This document shows, in pieces, positions 19,291 to 30,210 of a DNA stretch of 64,000 nucleotides. The notes below the pieces were generated by a model. That model was not told where the DNA came from and did not search any database. It saw only the letters and a list, made by a program, of their open reading frames with translations. Each line of letters opens with the position of its first letter. Positions within the stretch are counted from its first letter, which is position 1. The stretch is from Isoetes taiwanensis (lineage: Eukaryota; Streptophyta; Lycopodiopsida; Isoetales; Isoetaceae), in NCBI GenBank assembly GCA_021234155.1, contig JAJEKV010000058.1:9176992-9240991 (forward strand). Direction: 5' to 3'. The position numbers and the translations under genes are program-made.

Positions 19291-21018
19291 ATGGCTGGTG
19301 AAGGAATCATCCCACAGCAAAAGCTGAAATGGCTGGCTGAAAATGTTACTACAGATGACTGGAACAGTGTTTGGTCTGAGCCAATGGTTTCAGGCAAAAT
19401 CAAAATCTACTTTGTTCGCCCTTATTTGAAGCAGAAATTGGATGGCTTGATCGATTTCTTGTATGGAGATGGAGGTGTCCCGAATAATGAATTGAGGAAG
19501 CTAGTAGCATTATCATTTGCATGGGAAAACTGTAGTTGGGCAGAGCATAACCCTGAGGCTCATAGGGTTGATTGGGATGCTTACAATTTGATTGAAGAGG
19601 AGGTTAGTAAGTTGGAAACAGATTTAGACAACTGTACAACTGATCTGGTAAAAATAATTAGTACCATTGAGGTAGATAAGAACTCTTTAGCAAGGGAAGA
19701 GAGGATGATTGAGCTTGGAAGGAACGAGATAGCAAGAATGGAGAATGAGTTGTCTGCTTTGAATGCCAAAGCAGACAAGAATGATGGAGACCTGAAGCAG
19801 ATTGAAGAGTTAAAGGCAAAAATAAGTGGTGAAATATATTTTTGCTCTAAACTGGAGGCTTGCCTTCCAAAGGTTAGTGTTGACGCATTACAAGAGAAGG
19901 AAAAGAAAGAAAGATTAAAAACTTCACTGGAATTCAGATTATAGGAAAGCAGGAAATATTTAGAAGCTGGTAGACAATTGATGGACTCAGATATATCAAA
20001 AATGTCTATCATAACTATGAAAAGCAGGTTGCCTAGTTTCATGGAAGATGCATGTGCTGCATGTGGATTGGTCTTCAATCCAAAATATAAATTGAATATG
20101 GCATTACCATGTGAACATGTCTATCACTTGGCATGCTGCATGCTTTTGTATGAAAAGAAGACATGCTTCAGGTGTTTGAAGGAAGTTCCCAGGGAAGTTT
20201 TTGTGGAACTTGGTCTAGAGGTTGCAGGTGAAGAAGACTTGCGATTTCAGCAGCAAGCAGCATTTAAAGTAGGCACTACTAGTGCATTTGCTTCACCTGA
20301 TAAGTTTTCCAATGTTGTCACACCTGTGGCTTCACCTGTTGCTTCACCTGCTTTATTATATAATAAAGCACCTGTGGCGCCTGTGGCTTCACCTGCTTCT
20401 GAGTCACCAAAAAATGTTGGTTCTACTACTGATGCTCAAGTGTCACCAAGTCCAGTAAGGAAGCTGTAGAAGCTTTGCAGAAGGTAAGACTTTGATATTT
20501 CTTATTTATGTTTTAACTAACTTAATCTCATTTAAATTGATTTGTGTTCTAAACAAAGAAAGTTCTCAGAATTCAAATTTTTAGTAAGGGGCCAGCAAAA
20601 AAAAGGATAAAACGTTCACGTGTTGTTGAGAGCAGTTCAGAAGAATATTATGAACAACCTGTGCAAAAGGTTCCTGCAATTGGCATAAAGACCAGGTTGA
20701 GGAGTGCAACTGCAGGAGAAAGTTCTACTGCTGCGCATGTAGATGTTCACGTAAGCAGTGATGCATAACAAGCAAATGAAGATGATGTTGTCACGCGAGC
20801 TTTCAAGATGCTTTGTTGAGAAAGGTAAGGATAAGGGTGAAGCAAAGCAGCTTGAAATGGAGGTAGCAACAACAAAGAACAAAAAGAAGATTGGGAGACC
20901 CTCAAAGAAGCTGCCACCTCAAGCACCAAAGCAAATAGGTGATCAAGTTGATATTATTTTGAAAATGTTAAATGGTAGTTCAAGTTCTGTTTCTCAGTAT
21001 ATCAAGTCATTGAGTTAG
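19291..21018 (+). CDS. Coiled-coil RING-H2 protein of the transposon
   Basis: The chosen ATG at 19291 starts MAGEGIIPQQ. Residues about 1-95 are globular. A long charged coiled coil follows (KLETDLDNC...EERMIELGRNEIARMENEL). An in-frame TAG at 19942-19944 is then followed in the same frame by a RING-H2 finger at 20053-20165: CAAC, PCEHVYHLAC, CFRC (C3H2C3 spacing). After it come PVASP repeats. Downstream open segments at about 20540-21018 continue with SRVVESSSEEYYEQ and an AT-hook-like KKIGRPSKKLPP, joined by at least one intron and interrupted near 20768 and 20818. RING proteins usually act as ubiquitin ligases; here a role in transposition is only inferred from position. The copy is probably damaged. 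Confidence 0.65.
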
Positions 21019-21225
21019 TTTCAGAATATAACATATTGTGGTGTATGTGAAATACTGTTTTACTTGTTTTATGTTGTTTGAGAACATTGTTTGAATGTAA
21101 TTTGGTTTTCTTTAATTAATCACTGTTTTCTTTAATTCTGTTTTCTGTTTTAATATTGTAATTTCTGTAATTCTTTAATTGTTGTCATGTTGATGTTTAA
21201 GATTCTTTTCTTATGAATGTTGCAG

Positions 21226-22114
21226 AGGATTTAGAAAAGAAAAAACTTTGTCATCTTAGACATTAATGGAGTTTTGGTCAACACCTTCCAAAAAGGAGCA
21301 AGATTAAAGATTCCACCAGAGCTCAAGAAGTATTACACAGCAGGGAAAGTGGTTATTTGCAGACCTTTTTTTACAAGAGTTCTTGGATTGTAGTTTTGAA
21401 AGATTTGAAGTTGGGATTTGGTCTAGCATGATGAAGCACAACATCATACAAATCCTTGACAGTATTCTGCCAGCACACTACATTGCTAAATTCAAATTCA
21501 TATGGGGTCAGAATGAGTGTGAGGCAATGCCTTTTATGTTTCCAGGCAATGCAACCAAACCAGTATTTATGAAGCCAATTGTCAAAGTTTACACAGCTTT
21601 TAATGATGTACAGGATGTTGTGCTTGTGGATGACTCTTTGTACAAGACTTTCTTGTCCCCACCAGACACATGTTTAATAGTTGAGAGCTTTGACAATGAA
21701 GAAAATGATAAGGTATTCAACTATATAAAAGCATGTTTGCACACTTGGCTTCATTCAAAGAATCCTCAAAAGTGGTTGCACCAGCAGCTTCATGTTGATG
21801 TGGTCAAGGAAGTAGACATCAACATACTCAATCTTACTGTTGACCACTTGAAAGAACTTGCAAGATGGAGAGTAGCAATTGAGGGAAACATGCAATTGGT
21901 GAAAGATATTGTTGGTGTTGGAAAATTGGATGAACCTGCAAAAGAAGACACAACACAGATTCTCCATACTGATACTGAACACATTGAAGATACTGATCAG
22001 ACCAACATTGAAGATACCGATAAACAGGAGGAAACTGCAAGAGAAGAAATAACACAAGATCAGACCCACATTGAAGATATTGACTTTGAGAACATTGAAG
22101 ATGCTGAACTTTAA
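21226..22114 (+). pseudogene. FCP1/NIF-like HAD-family phosphatase of the transposon
   Basis: The segment begins after a plausible acceptor near 21226-21236 with FVILDINGVLVN, a HAD motif I in which the second Asp of DxDG reads Asn. It continues with VICRPF, EVGIWSSM (FCP1-type WSS), and VVLVDDSLYKTFLSPPD (motif with DD), the pattern of small C-terminal-domain phosphatases. A run of seven T at 21366-21372 shifts the frame between RPF and QEFLDCSF; one T fewer restores it. The C-terminus is acidic with repeated NIEDTD/HIEDID units. With the altered motif I the protein might bind rather than hydrolyse phosphopeptides. It lies tail-to-tail with the transposase gene. Confidence 0.7.
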
Positions 22115-22536
22115 GAACTTCATGTAACTTAAGATGTAACTTAAGTTATAACAGCTGTTTCTTTGTGAATACTGGATATGAGTACATAGCTGTACACTTT
22201 TGTAACAAAAACGGATATTAATGTAAATTCAATGTTTCAGGCATTTACCTACACTTGTGTAAACTTTGTTCATTTGTAAAATTGCAATCTGTTTTCCATG
22301 TCCATCAAGTCTATTTTCCAGAAGTTCATCAAGTCTGTAATAGTTAACTGAAAACAGAAAGCATGTAAGCAGACAAAGCATAAGCATGAAAAGCAGACCC
22401 ATCTGAGCTTTTCTTTTAAAGCTGTGAGGACAAGGAACATTTGTGCAGCAAAGAATTTGTTAGTTTTCATTGATAACGAATTATAAAGAATATAAGAAAG
22501 AATATGGCAGGAAAGAGCCAGTGTACATCTAAAAAC
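22115..22536. other. Convergent 3' intergenic region
   Basis: This AT-rich sequence lies between the ends of the phosphatase gene and the transposase gene. It presumably holds both 3' ends. No other feature is seen. Confidence 0.4.
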
Positions 22537-25503
22537 TCAACTTCTGCTTCTTCGAAGCAAAAGCAGAAAAAACGGGCAGCAGAAGTAGCACTCTACTGGA
22601 AGGGATGCCATAACTTTTTGGCATGTCTCTTCACTCATCTTGAAAATGTTGTTACCAAGATTCTCCATATCAAACTTCACATGTCTGACAAGGTGGCTAT
22701 ACAAACTAGCAACTGGCTTGTCCAATAGCAACTCAAATTGGAGTGCATCTGTTTGCTTGTAGTAATGGCTAGAAACTATAACTTCTCCTACACCAAATGC
22801 AGTACCCCAAGCATCTTCATATGCATCTAACAATGTGTGTTTAGTCTCTGTACACCTAAGAACATAAAAGTCAACTCCCTCTTCATCTTCTGGATGTGCA
22901 TTTACAGCAAAGTTATCTCCAACTTCTAGAAGAGAACTAAGGTAATCTACTTCTTCATCTTCTTCTTCTTCATCTTCTTTATCTTCCTCCTGACTAATTG
23001 CTGTGGATGTTTCTTCAGCAACCTTTGGTTTCAGTTTTGCTGTGAGCCATGCTCCCAAACGTGCTTTGTTCGTGCAGTAATCCCTTTTACCATGAAAGCA
23101 ATAGGAACAATAGCAAGAGAGGCACCTGTAAGCAACTTTTGCGGGGTTCTTTTGTCACACATGGTCTGATGCAATGAAGTTTAGAGCTCCCACATAGTGT
23201 TTTCCACTCCTTCCTTTCAGATTTGTCTACACTTTGGGGATCAATATGCCAAAAGAACCTGCAATATAAAACAGATTCATGCAACTTCAAATCTAAGAAA
23301 AATATAAGAAAAAACAAGAATTTACCTTCTTATATGAGGGTCTGGTGGATTGTTCATCATGTACCAGTTCATGAAATCGACAATGTCTTTGGCACGCTCC
23401 AATTTCCAGGACTCATACTTCAATTGCTCTCTTGCCAAAACCCTTTTCAATATTGCACCTTGTCCATCATGTTCTCCTTTGCCATGAGAACTGGCAAAGA
23501 AATTCCACTCATACTCAATTCCTTCACTACACACATAGTTCCTTCCTAAATACCGAAAGGCCTTGCTCCTTTAAACCGGGATGTGCAACCATCACTCCAA
23601 AAATATGTTTCTTGTACTCAATGTTCTCAGGCTCTAAGCCGGTCGGCATGTACTTTCAAGCAATGTTGTACAAACTTCGATTGCTATGCTCCCGTCATCC
23701 CGAAATATAAAATTGCACTTCCTTTATAATTCTCCTCCGATTGGTCTTGATGATCTCTTGTCTTGTCTTCTTCTTTTTTTTGCTTATCCCGCTCTGCTTC
23801 TCTTTGCTCTGCCTCTTTAACTTCCATCTCTTCTATCTCAGCTTGGGTTGCATGTCTATATGTGATATAAACCAAAATTGAGGCTTGGTCCGTGTGCCAG
23901 TGGCAAGATTGTGCCTCCCTCTGAATTTTAAAACTGTAATTTTCAGCAAAGTCAATTCTGAGACAATTGCATCTTCGGGAAAAGTATATAAACACGCCCC
24001 GAATTGCTTTGCCTCGCCAAGCAGCCACATAATTGTGTGTGACAAATTGTACCATTGTCTTGTTTGGCATGCTTCATGAACTTCGAGCGGACTCTCGTTC
24101 TTGTATGCAAGTCTTGTTACTTTGGCTAGTTTCCTCCCTCCCATTTTTTTCTTGGTAGTCTCCTTCATATATCCAACTTCTTGCTGATTTTAGACCATGA
24201 ACATTTCTGTCAGTTTGCAGTTTGTTTAAAAAGAATGTTAAACGAGCACAATTTAATTAAGCCAAATGCGAATACCTTTTCAAACCTGTTTCCACTCCAC
24301 CTTGTAATCGGTTTCCATCTTCTCCTTAGGACAAAAAGCAAACCTGTTTATAACACCACAATTAAAGTTACTGAGCAGTAATATCTTTAAACATCATAAC
24401 ATTGAAGAGACAAACTTAAGAGTACCTTTTCAGCCCACAATCTTTGCATGCCAACTGCAGACATTGATGTTTGTGCCATTCTTCATCTTCTTCTTTAGGG
24501 CGCACCATTTGCCTCCAAAAATCACTAGTGGATTTATAAACATGGTTCTTGGCACTTCTGAAGTTACCATCACCACAAACAAAGACAATTACAATTGCAT
24601 TCTTTGTGCACCCCATTTGGATCTGTTTCGATTTTGTTGAGTGCTTGCATCACATACTCAAAGTGCATGTGATATTGGCGAAGAATGGTCTCTCTTTCTT
24701 TTAAACGCCTCACAAAAGATGGCTTCAAAGAATTCAAATGTCTTATTGTGAAATCTTCATTTCATTGAATTCCTTTTTGAATGCCATGTAAAATTGCAAC
24801 TATAAACAAAGCAGAAATACAGAGTTCCAAAAAAAATTAAAAGCAGCAATATAGTAAAGCAGAACAAGCGGTAAAATATATAAAGCATAATAATTACCTG
24901 AGAAATTTCAAGCAGTTGTATTGGATGATCAATTTTTTCACCATCTTTTGTAACAAACTTTCTCACATGCTTCCTGTATGGTGAGACTCTTGTGTTTTCT
25001 GTCCAGAACTTGTAAACAGAATTCTTAACCTCATCAGTTATTGCAACTGCAGACTGGTTGGTTTTGTTTGCTCTTGAAGATACCATTTGCAATGTGGACT
25101 TTCTTGCTTGCATTATATCTGTCTTCCCTAGTTTCTTTTGCTGATTAAGTGTCTCTTGAACATTTCTAATTACATTCTTCATGACCTTGCTTTGATCATG
25201 ATCAACAAAATCCACCTCCAGTGGCAATTTCTTCTTCACTCTCTTCACAAATCTGTGCACCACCAGTGCCTTATCCCCTTCTTTCAAAGGCTTTGTGATA
25301 TTATTGAAATAATCGTCCAAATTCTTGGACAATTCTTGAAGCCTTCTCGCACTCAAGCCGCTGTCAACTTGAGGCTGGATATTTTCTTTCTCCCTCTCCC
25401 TATCTCTTTTCCTCTGTCTAGATTGCCTTCTTCTCTCGGCTTGAATTTCCCGGAAAATTTGAAGTCGCTTTTCTTCATCTAAATCTGATGCTGATTGATC
25501 CAT
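22537..25503 (-). pseudogene. DDE-type transposase, superfamily not assigned
   Basis: Read from 25503 downwards: a basic N-terminus (RRRQSRQRKRDREREKEN); SVYKFWTENTRVSPYRKHV; HLNSLKPSFVRRL and LRQYHMHFEYVMQALNK (about 24630-24740); a Cys/His-rich part with EWHKHQCLQLACKDCG (about 24430-24490); RIDFAENYSFKIQREAQSCHW (about 23950); WSDGCTSRFK (about 23590); WNFFASSHGKGEHDGQGAILKR (about 23486); and a Cys-rich C-terminal segment ending with an acidic stretch and VGDNFAV...YY..TDALQFELLL. The repeated D-containing blocks (DFAENY, SDGC, HGKG.DG) are those of a family of long eukaryotic transposase-like proteins. Introns plus several frameshifts and stops (for example near 23540-23700) separate the pieces, so this copy is likely inactive. 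Confidence 0.65.
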
Positions 25504-25944
25504 TTAGAATCGTGTTGTGCAGAGAATTGTGTTGTACAGAGAAACCGTGCTGCACAAAGAAAATTCTGTTCAGGGGTACAACACCGGATCATGCTTCCCG
25601 CCATTGCCAAATCTATTCACTCTCCACGCCATCTCACAACAACCCCGCCAAATTGATTCTGTACCGAATTTGATTTTGCGGGTAGCCATGTCATCGATCC
25701 GGAAGCAATTTGCTAAAAACGGATCATCGCGTTCCCGCTCTCCAAGCACCTCCAAGCACAGCGGACCAAGCACGAAAAGCAGCGCGTCCGGACGGGTGCT
25801 TTTGTACCCCAATATCTAACTTAGACCCTATAGTGGAAACTCCAGGAATTTCCAGGGAGCAGGGGTTTACGGGCCAATGAAGGTCAAGTGTGAGCATTTG
25901 GTGGTCCATTGAATGTCTTTTAGTGGTCCATTGAAGGGCATTTA

Positions 25945-26218
25945 GTGGTCTATTGGGATCAAAATAAGGATATGATTTTAACCCAAATCGATTCGCAAAT
26001 GGCATCGCAAATGTATGCAAACATCCAATGGCATTCATACCTTTTGTGTCTGGGCCTCGTGTTTGTATTGGCCAAGCTTTTGCTGTTATGGAAGCTAAAA
26101 TTGTATTGGCCATTATTCTTTGCAGATTCTAATTTTATCTCTCTCCAAGATACATACAATGCCTAAGGTTACTTTGAGGCCACATCATGGCATGCCTCTT
26201 ATATTTGAGAAGCTATAA
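25945..26218 (+). pseudogene. Second P450 fragment, last exon only
   Basis: In plus orientation the sequence encodes [29 protein letters not shown] (heme loop) and [18 protein letters not shown]. It then has an in-frame TAA where the other copy has a coding residue, and a later one-base frameshift before KVTLRPHHGMPLIFEKL. It matches exon 4 of the P450 at 7318-7743 closely but lies in the opposite orientation. The upstream half of the exon is missing and is replaced by the right end of the composite transposon. It is a relic of a duplicated P450 gene. Confidence 0.88.
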
Positions 26219-26337
26219 GCTGCAATTTATGCAAATGCAATGTGATGGAATTAATATATTCTGGAGGACATTGGGAGTCATTGCATTCTATCTTTTGCTA
26301 ATGGTTATGATGAAACTTATGCTTCAAGAGAACCATC

Positions 26338-26550
26338 CACTACAAGAGGATGGGGGTATAGTGTCAACCCTTGTGTCAAGGCATAAGTGTAGTGACAACT
26401 TTGTGAACACTGCTACTTTCTTGACACAAAATGCTTTTATTATGTCAAAATTGTGTCATAGCCATAGTGTCAAATATTTTGTCAAAGCATTGACATCTTT
26501 TTGTCAAGGTTATATTGCACTTAAAGTGCACATTTACAACAACTTTTCAA
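26338..26550 (+). repeat. CACTA-type transposon end, left
   Basis: The terminus CACTACAAGAGGATGGGGG is followed by many subterminal copies of TTGTGTCA/TGACAC/TGTCAA, characteristic of CACTA (En/Spm) ends. The same terminus and subterminal motifs occur inverted at 59487-59744. Confidence 0.65.
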
Positions 26551-27313
26551 CAATGTTATAACTAAGTTGTATAATCTTTTCTTAAGATTTGTAACAAAAG
26601 TTCATTTAACTTTGAATCCAATATCTTGACAAAGTTGTGTGGACCATTTCTAGATCATTATGATATAGTTGTATCCAATTTTGCATAAATCTTGCATACA
26701 TGCTAGAGGGATAATACTCAACACTGAATACCCACATATCAAAATGATATATATCATAGCAGTACTTAAAAAAACTTAACAATGTTAACTAATCATAGAA
26801 CACATCAATTTGTTCACTTAGATCGTGCCTAATGTCATTTATCTCATCATCATCTAGATATAAATGAAGAGTCACGTGTCGCACAATCTAGGACCATCTT
26901 GGGTGGCATGAGGAAGTCGTTTCATTTAAGTAAAAAGTGTTTCTTGTACAAGATGCTTTCTGCCATACAACCCTTCAGTTTTACCATTTGACGCACAAAA
27001 CCCGCGCTCCAAAAAAAACATCCATCTACTAGGAGCAGGCTCAGCTACCTGATTTCATTCATGTGCAATAGCAAATGCACCTATGGATGTAAGCACATTG
27101 TTAATGTACTGAGAGTTTTCTTTTTGGTGAAGGACGCTAGTCTTTATTTAACCAAAAGTTAAATACAAGTAAAGATGCAAAGACAAGAATAAAATCTGAG
27201 AGGGTAAGCATGAAAACCCATTAAGTGAAGCAACCTGCCTATGCATAAGAGCGCACATCCAAAAACTCCTCAAAGATCAAGCGCCTCTTACAATGGGCAA
27301 ATGAAGAACAATG
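26551..27313. other. Noncoding AT-rich gap
   Basis: No gene, tRNA or clear repeat boundary is recognised. A short inverted pair TTTAACC/AAAGTTAAA occurs at about 27148-27162. Confidence 0.35.
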
Positions 27314-27654
27314 ATAAGAATATCTAGCATAATAACAAAGGGGTTCTTTTTGTAATTTTGTACGCTTTTTGCTTATGGTTTTCATATGATTTGATGGGCA
27401 TATTTCACGAGGCCTACTAATCAATGCATGTATTATCACATTTAATGGCATGTTATCTATGGGTTTGCAATGGTTTTGTATTGATATTTTTGCTTCACAA
27501 ATCTAATTTCCAAAAAATGCAAGGATCAAGGCGCTTCGTTTCAGGGTTCGTGTTAGGGTCGTGAAGGAAAGGGGCTTCTCAAGCATGCGATTTTGAGGAG
27601 GACAGAGATGCGGTTCACAGAGGTTTGTACAGAATGTAGGAAAATCCGAATTCT

Positions 27655-27930
27655 AGCGCAATAGCTTTGGCAAATTTGCATCTACCACCAGGGCTCATGT
27701 TCCATCTGACAGATAAAGAATAGGTGGTCGAAAATTTCCATTCTGTCGAATCCGGTGGGCACAAATCCAGTGGGGGGCCAATTGTGATAGCAGAGGTAGA
27801 TTTCCATAAGTTTGATCCATGGGAGCTTTCGGCACATGCGTTGAAAGGTAGTGGTTGTTTTTCAGCCAGAGGGATAGAAATTACCCAAATGGAGCCAGAC
27901 TCAACAAAGCTGCGACTTTGTTCCATATTA
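27655..27930 (+). pseudogene. NAC-domain transcription factor fragment
   Basis: The translated sequence reads LPPGLMFHLTDKE, stop, VVENF, then IAEVDFHKFDPWEL, matching subdomains A and B of NAC proteins (LPPGFRFHPTDEELV and the EVDLYKFDPW motif). CFSARGIEITQMEPDSTKL aligns with the next NAC block. An in-frame stop and many substitutions at invariant positions mark it as a decayed exon. NAC proteins are plant-specific DNA-binding regulators. This piece contains only part of the DNA-binding domain and sits inside a gene-capturing repeat. Confidence 0.75.
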
Positions 27931-28678
27931 ACCTGTCTTCCAAGTACGTTTTTCTTGGTTCGTGAGCAAAACCAACTCTATAAACCACTTCCATCATCTA
28001 GCACTATACGTCCCTGCTGAGGACATGTTACAACGATACCATGGAAAAATGATTGAAGAGATTGAACAAAAAGAACATAATACAATTTTCCAAGCAAATT
28101 GTTATCATGCACGAGATTACTATGCCATATAAAACTTTCAATGGAACTTTGCTACAATAGGTAGAATTGCATAGCCAACATCTAAGGACAAAATGGGCAA
28201 GATATACATAACATTGGGTACGAAAAAAACTATACCATTGGTGTCAAGAGAAAGAACTGCGGGTTTTCGCGGATACAACGAAAAAGTTAGAGGTTGCATA
28301 CAAGAAAAAGAAAGAAGGAAACATTATAATCTTTAATCTCTTGCTCATGCCACATTTCAACATCTAAAATGTTTGCTAGAGATTCTGTCCAGGAACTTCG
28401 AAGCGGATTAGAAACTTGCTTGACAGTAACCATAGCATCACGAAGAAGGACGTGACAAAAGTAATAGAGGGAAAAACTTTTTCTCTAATACCAGCACTTG
28501 AGGCCATGTTACAGATGTCCAAAGCAATGAGGTCACCTCAGGTTAGCAGCTTTTAAGTTGGGTGCTGACGTGTGTGCCTACGTGGACAGTCTAGAATCGC
28601 AGGAAATCGGTCACCTCGGGTTAGGCAAGCCTGCTAAAAATCATAAAAAAAGGAATCATGACAGAAGACTATGTATAA

Positions 28679-28780
28679 GGGAAAGTCCCTCCGGGCTTGA
28701 TTCCGGAGGGGAAACCCTACCGACCCGCAGAGCGGGGAGGCTGGTTAACCCTCCGGAATCAAGCTCGGAGGGACTTTCCC
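28679..28780. repeat. Near-perfect 32-bp inverted repeat (hairpin)
   Basis: Arms 28679-28710 and 28749-28780 are complementary at 31 of 32 positions by eye, with a 38-nt loop. The core of the arm is TCCGGAGGG next to GGGAAAGTCCCTCC. Confidence 0.9.
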
Positions 28781-29339
28781 TCAACGTAGAGGACGGCTGG
28801 GCCCAATCCAAGCGTGCCTCGTGTCTGCATCCAGGTGAAAATATCAGAAGAGCAGGTAAAAAAAGCCAGAAAGTGGCGTAAAAACCACGAAACGCAGAGT
28901 AAAAGCGGCGGAACGAGTAAAGATGTTGGACGATTTTTCAGACATAGAAAAAGGTGACATGTGTCACCTATTCATTGGATGAGGCGGCTGGATTGGGCCT
29001 AGCCGTCCTTTACGTATTTGGTAAGGGTCAATTAAAAGATCATTCCAATAAATGTCTCTACTTATGTGAACCAAGGCATGTTTTCACCCCTGTAAACATT
29101 AACACTGTGACACTGAGAAGTTCCATTGTAGATAGTGCTGTATGGGGTTACTGCGGGCAACGAGAGCTGTCAGATGGGCATATTTGCCCTTTATTCCAAG
29201 ATCTGGACCATACATAGCGATCCTCGTTTGTGGGGTATGCCTGTACAAGTTTTTGTATACTATATCTTGAGGTTTGCAAAATACTATAAGATTTAAAAGA
29301 ATATACTTAATTGTGTTAATTTTATACATGTATTATAAG

Positions 29340-29519
29340 TTTTTAGGGGCTCTCGCTGCCCTACGTAACCCCCCGTGTGAATATGCACCCAAACCAAAGG
29401 GGGTTTCAGGGGGATTTTCATTTAAATGTGTTGGATGCAATGGTTTGTAGTAATAATGTCAATGTTAGTTATATATATGTTGGGTAGTTAAAAAAAAAAT
29501 TTGGGCCCTTCGGGCCCTA
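29340..29519 (+). mobile_element. Foldback MITE half, GGGCCCTTCGGGCCC end
   Basis: From CTCTCGCTGCCC to the terminal hairpin GGGCCCTTCGGGCCC followed by TAA. The same half is found at 42838-42990, 44945-45097 and 56965-57145, and inverted at 54672-54845. Sequence diverges directly after CCCTAA. GGGCCC tips beside TTA/TAA are like PIF/Harbinger (Tourist) elements; this assignment is tentative. Confidence 0.6.
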
Positions 29520-29534
29520 ACAAAATCAGACACT

Positions 29535-29700
29535 GCACCACATACTCAAGTTATAAAAAGTATTTTAGAATTTGCCAAATCACACCACGTTTTGCATACA
29601 TATCCACAAGAGCATACATATCCACAAGAGCATTTGCTAATGCTGCATCAAACTGGAAACCCTTTTTGATAATTTGCAAACACTTGTGCATGTCGTCCAA
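29535..29700 (-). pseudogene. PPR gene fragment
   Basis: The minus strand reads IIKKGFQFDAALANALVDMYA followed by a duplicated LVDMYA and KRG, a PPR motif (typical form GF..D..LANALVDMYAKCG). An 18-bp tandem duplication causes the repeat. The fragment is only about one and a half PPR units, flanked by BTB gene exons in the same orientation and by a MITE. It is duplicated at 57160-57325. Confidence 0.6.
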
Positions 29701-29784
29701 TTATATGAGACAACCCTAGGACGATAAAACTGCCTTGTTTTAATATAAATACAATGATGTGCAATGGTTGCATGATGGGTAACA

Positions 29785-30210
29785 GAAATAGAAGGTAACG
29801 CAATGCTGCATCAAACATCTCCTCCGCCCTGCATAGAACGAGCATAAGTGTTTGAAATAAAGAAACGATAAAGCTCAGATTTAGTCGAATGTGAATACCT
29901 GATACAATTCAATGTCTTCCAAAGTATCTGCGTAATTGCACAAACAGCTTGCCTTTGTCATGATCAAGATCAGAAGTTCTCAGACATTAGGTAAGAAATG
30001 GTGTTTTGACAAAGAACTTCACAAAAACAATTGACCAAACAAGGTAGTCAATTTCTCCTAGGATGATTCAAACTAGAACAATTCTGCAGCCAACATGATA
30101 CAAGATGTGAAAAAGGTCAGATCTCGCAGCCAGAAATGCGCTGTGGCATCTAAATCTCATTCCCTCCACCAGAACGCATATATCGACATGATCCTCTTAG
30201 AGATTCGCCG
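29785..30210 (-). pseudogene. ABTB1-like BTB/POZ gene fragments, copy 1
   Basis: Pieces on the minus strand are RFRCHNAFLAARS-like (about 30121-30200, incomplete), DTLEDIELYQ (about 29898-29935) and AEEMFDAALRYLLFLLP (about 29785-29840). They correspond to consecutive parts of an ankyrin/BTB protein. Compared with the second copy at 57415-58200, about 340 bp that carry the rest of the BTB exon and its splice donor are missing at about 30118. BTB proteins often serve as substrate adaptors of Cullin-3 ubiquitin ligases. This copy is nonfunctional. Confidence 0.6.

Larger units (their letters stand above)
18991..25832. mobile_element. 6.8-kb DDE transposon with exact 33-bp inverted ends
   Basis: TATAGGGTCTAAGTTAG... 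at 18991-19023 is repeated exactly in inverse orientation at 25800-25832. The right end can be read as CACTATAGGG, suggesting a CACTA-like tip, but the left tip is altered (AACTTATAGGG). Just inside both ends the DNA is GC-rich. The element holds two plus-strand genes (coiled-coil/RING, FCP1-like phosphatase) facing one minus-strand transposase gene. I could not place it in a named superfamily. Confidence 0.7.
15577..25950. mobile_element. Composite TIR transposon (about 10.4 kb), recombinase plus nested DDE element
   Basis: Both ends carry inverted copies of a CCCTTCAATGGnCCACT-type subterminal repeat and of an exact 21-bp block. The left interior encodes a Crypton-like tyrosine recombinase. 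The right interior, 18991-25832, is bounded by its own exact 33-bp inverted repeat and encodes a DDE transposase and accessory proteins. The most economical reading is one element inserted inside another, but a single large element with layered ends is not excluded. The right end lies immediately before a P450 pseudogene exon. No target duplication was identified. Confidence 0.55.

Noticed and set aside
28679-28780. 32-bp GC hairpin as a transcription terminator
   Set aside because: The context is eukaryotic and repeat-rich; no gene ends here.
29480-29520. GGGCCCTTCGGGCCC hairpin followed by CTAA as a Helitron 3' end
   Set aside because: Helitrons have a hairpin some bases before CTRR and no inverted partner; here the same tip occurs inverted at the other side, so a TIR/foldback MITE fits better.
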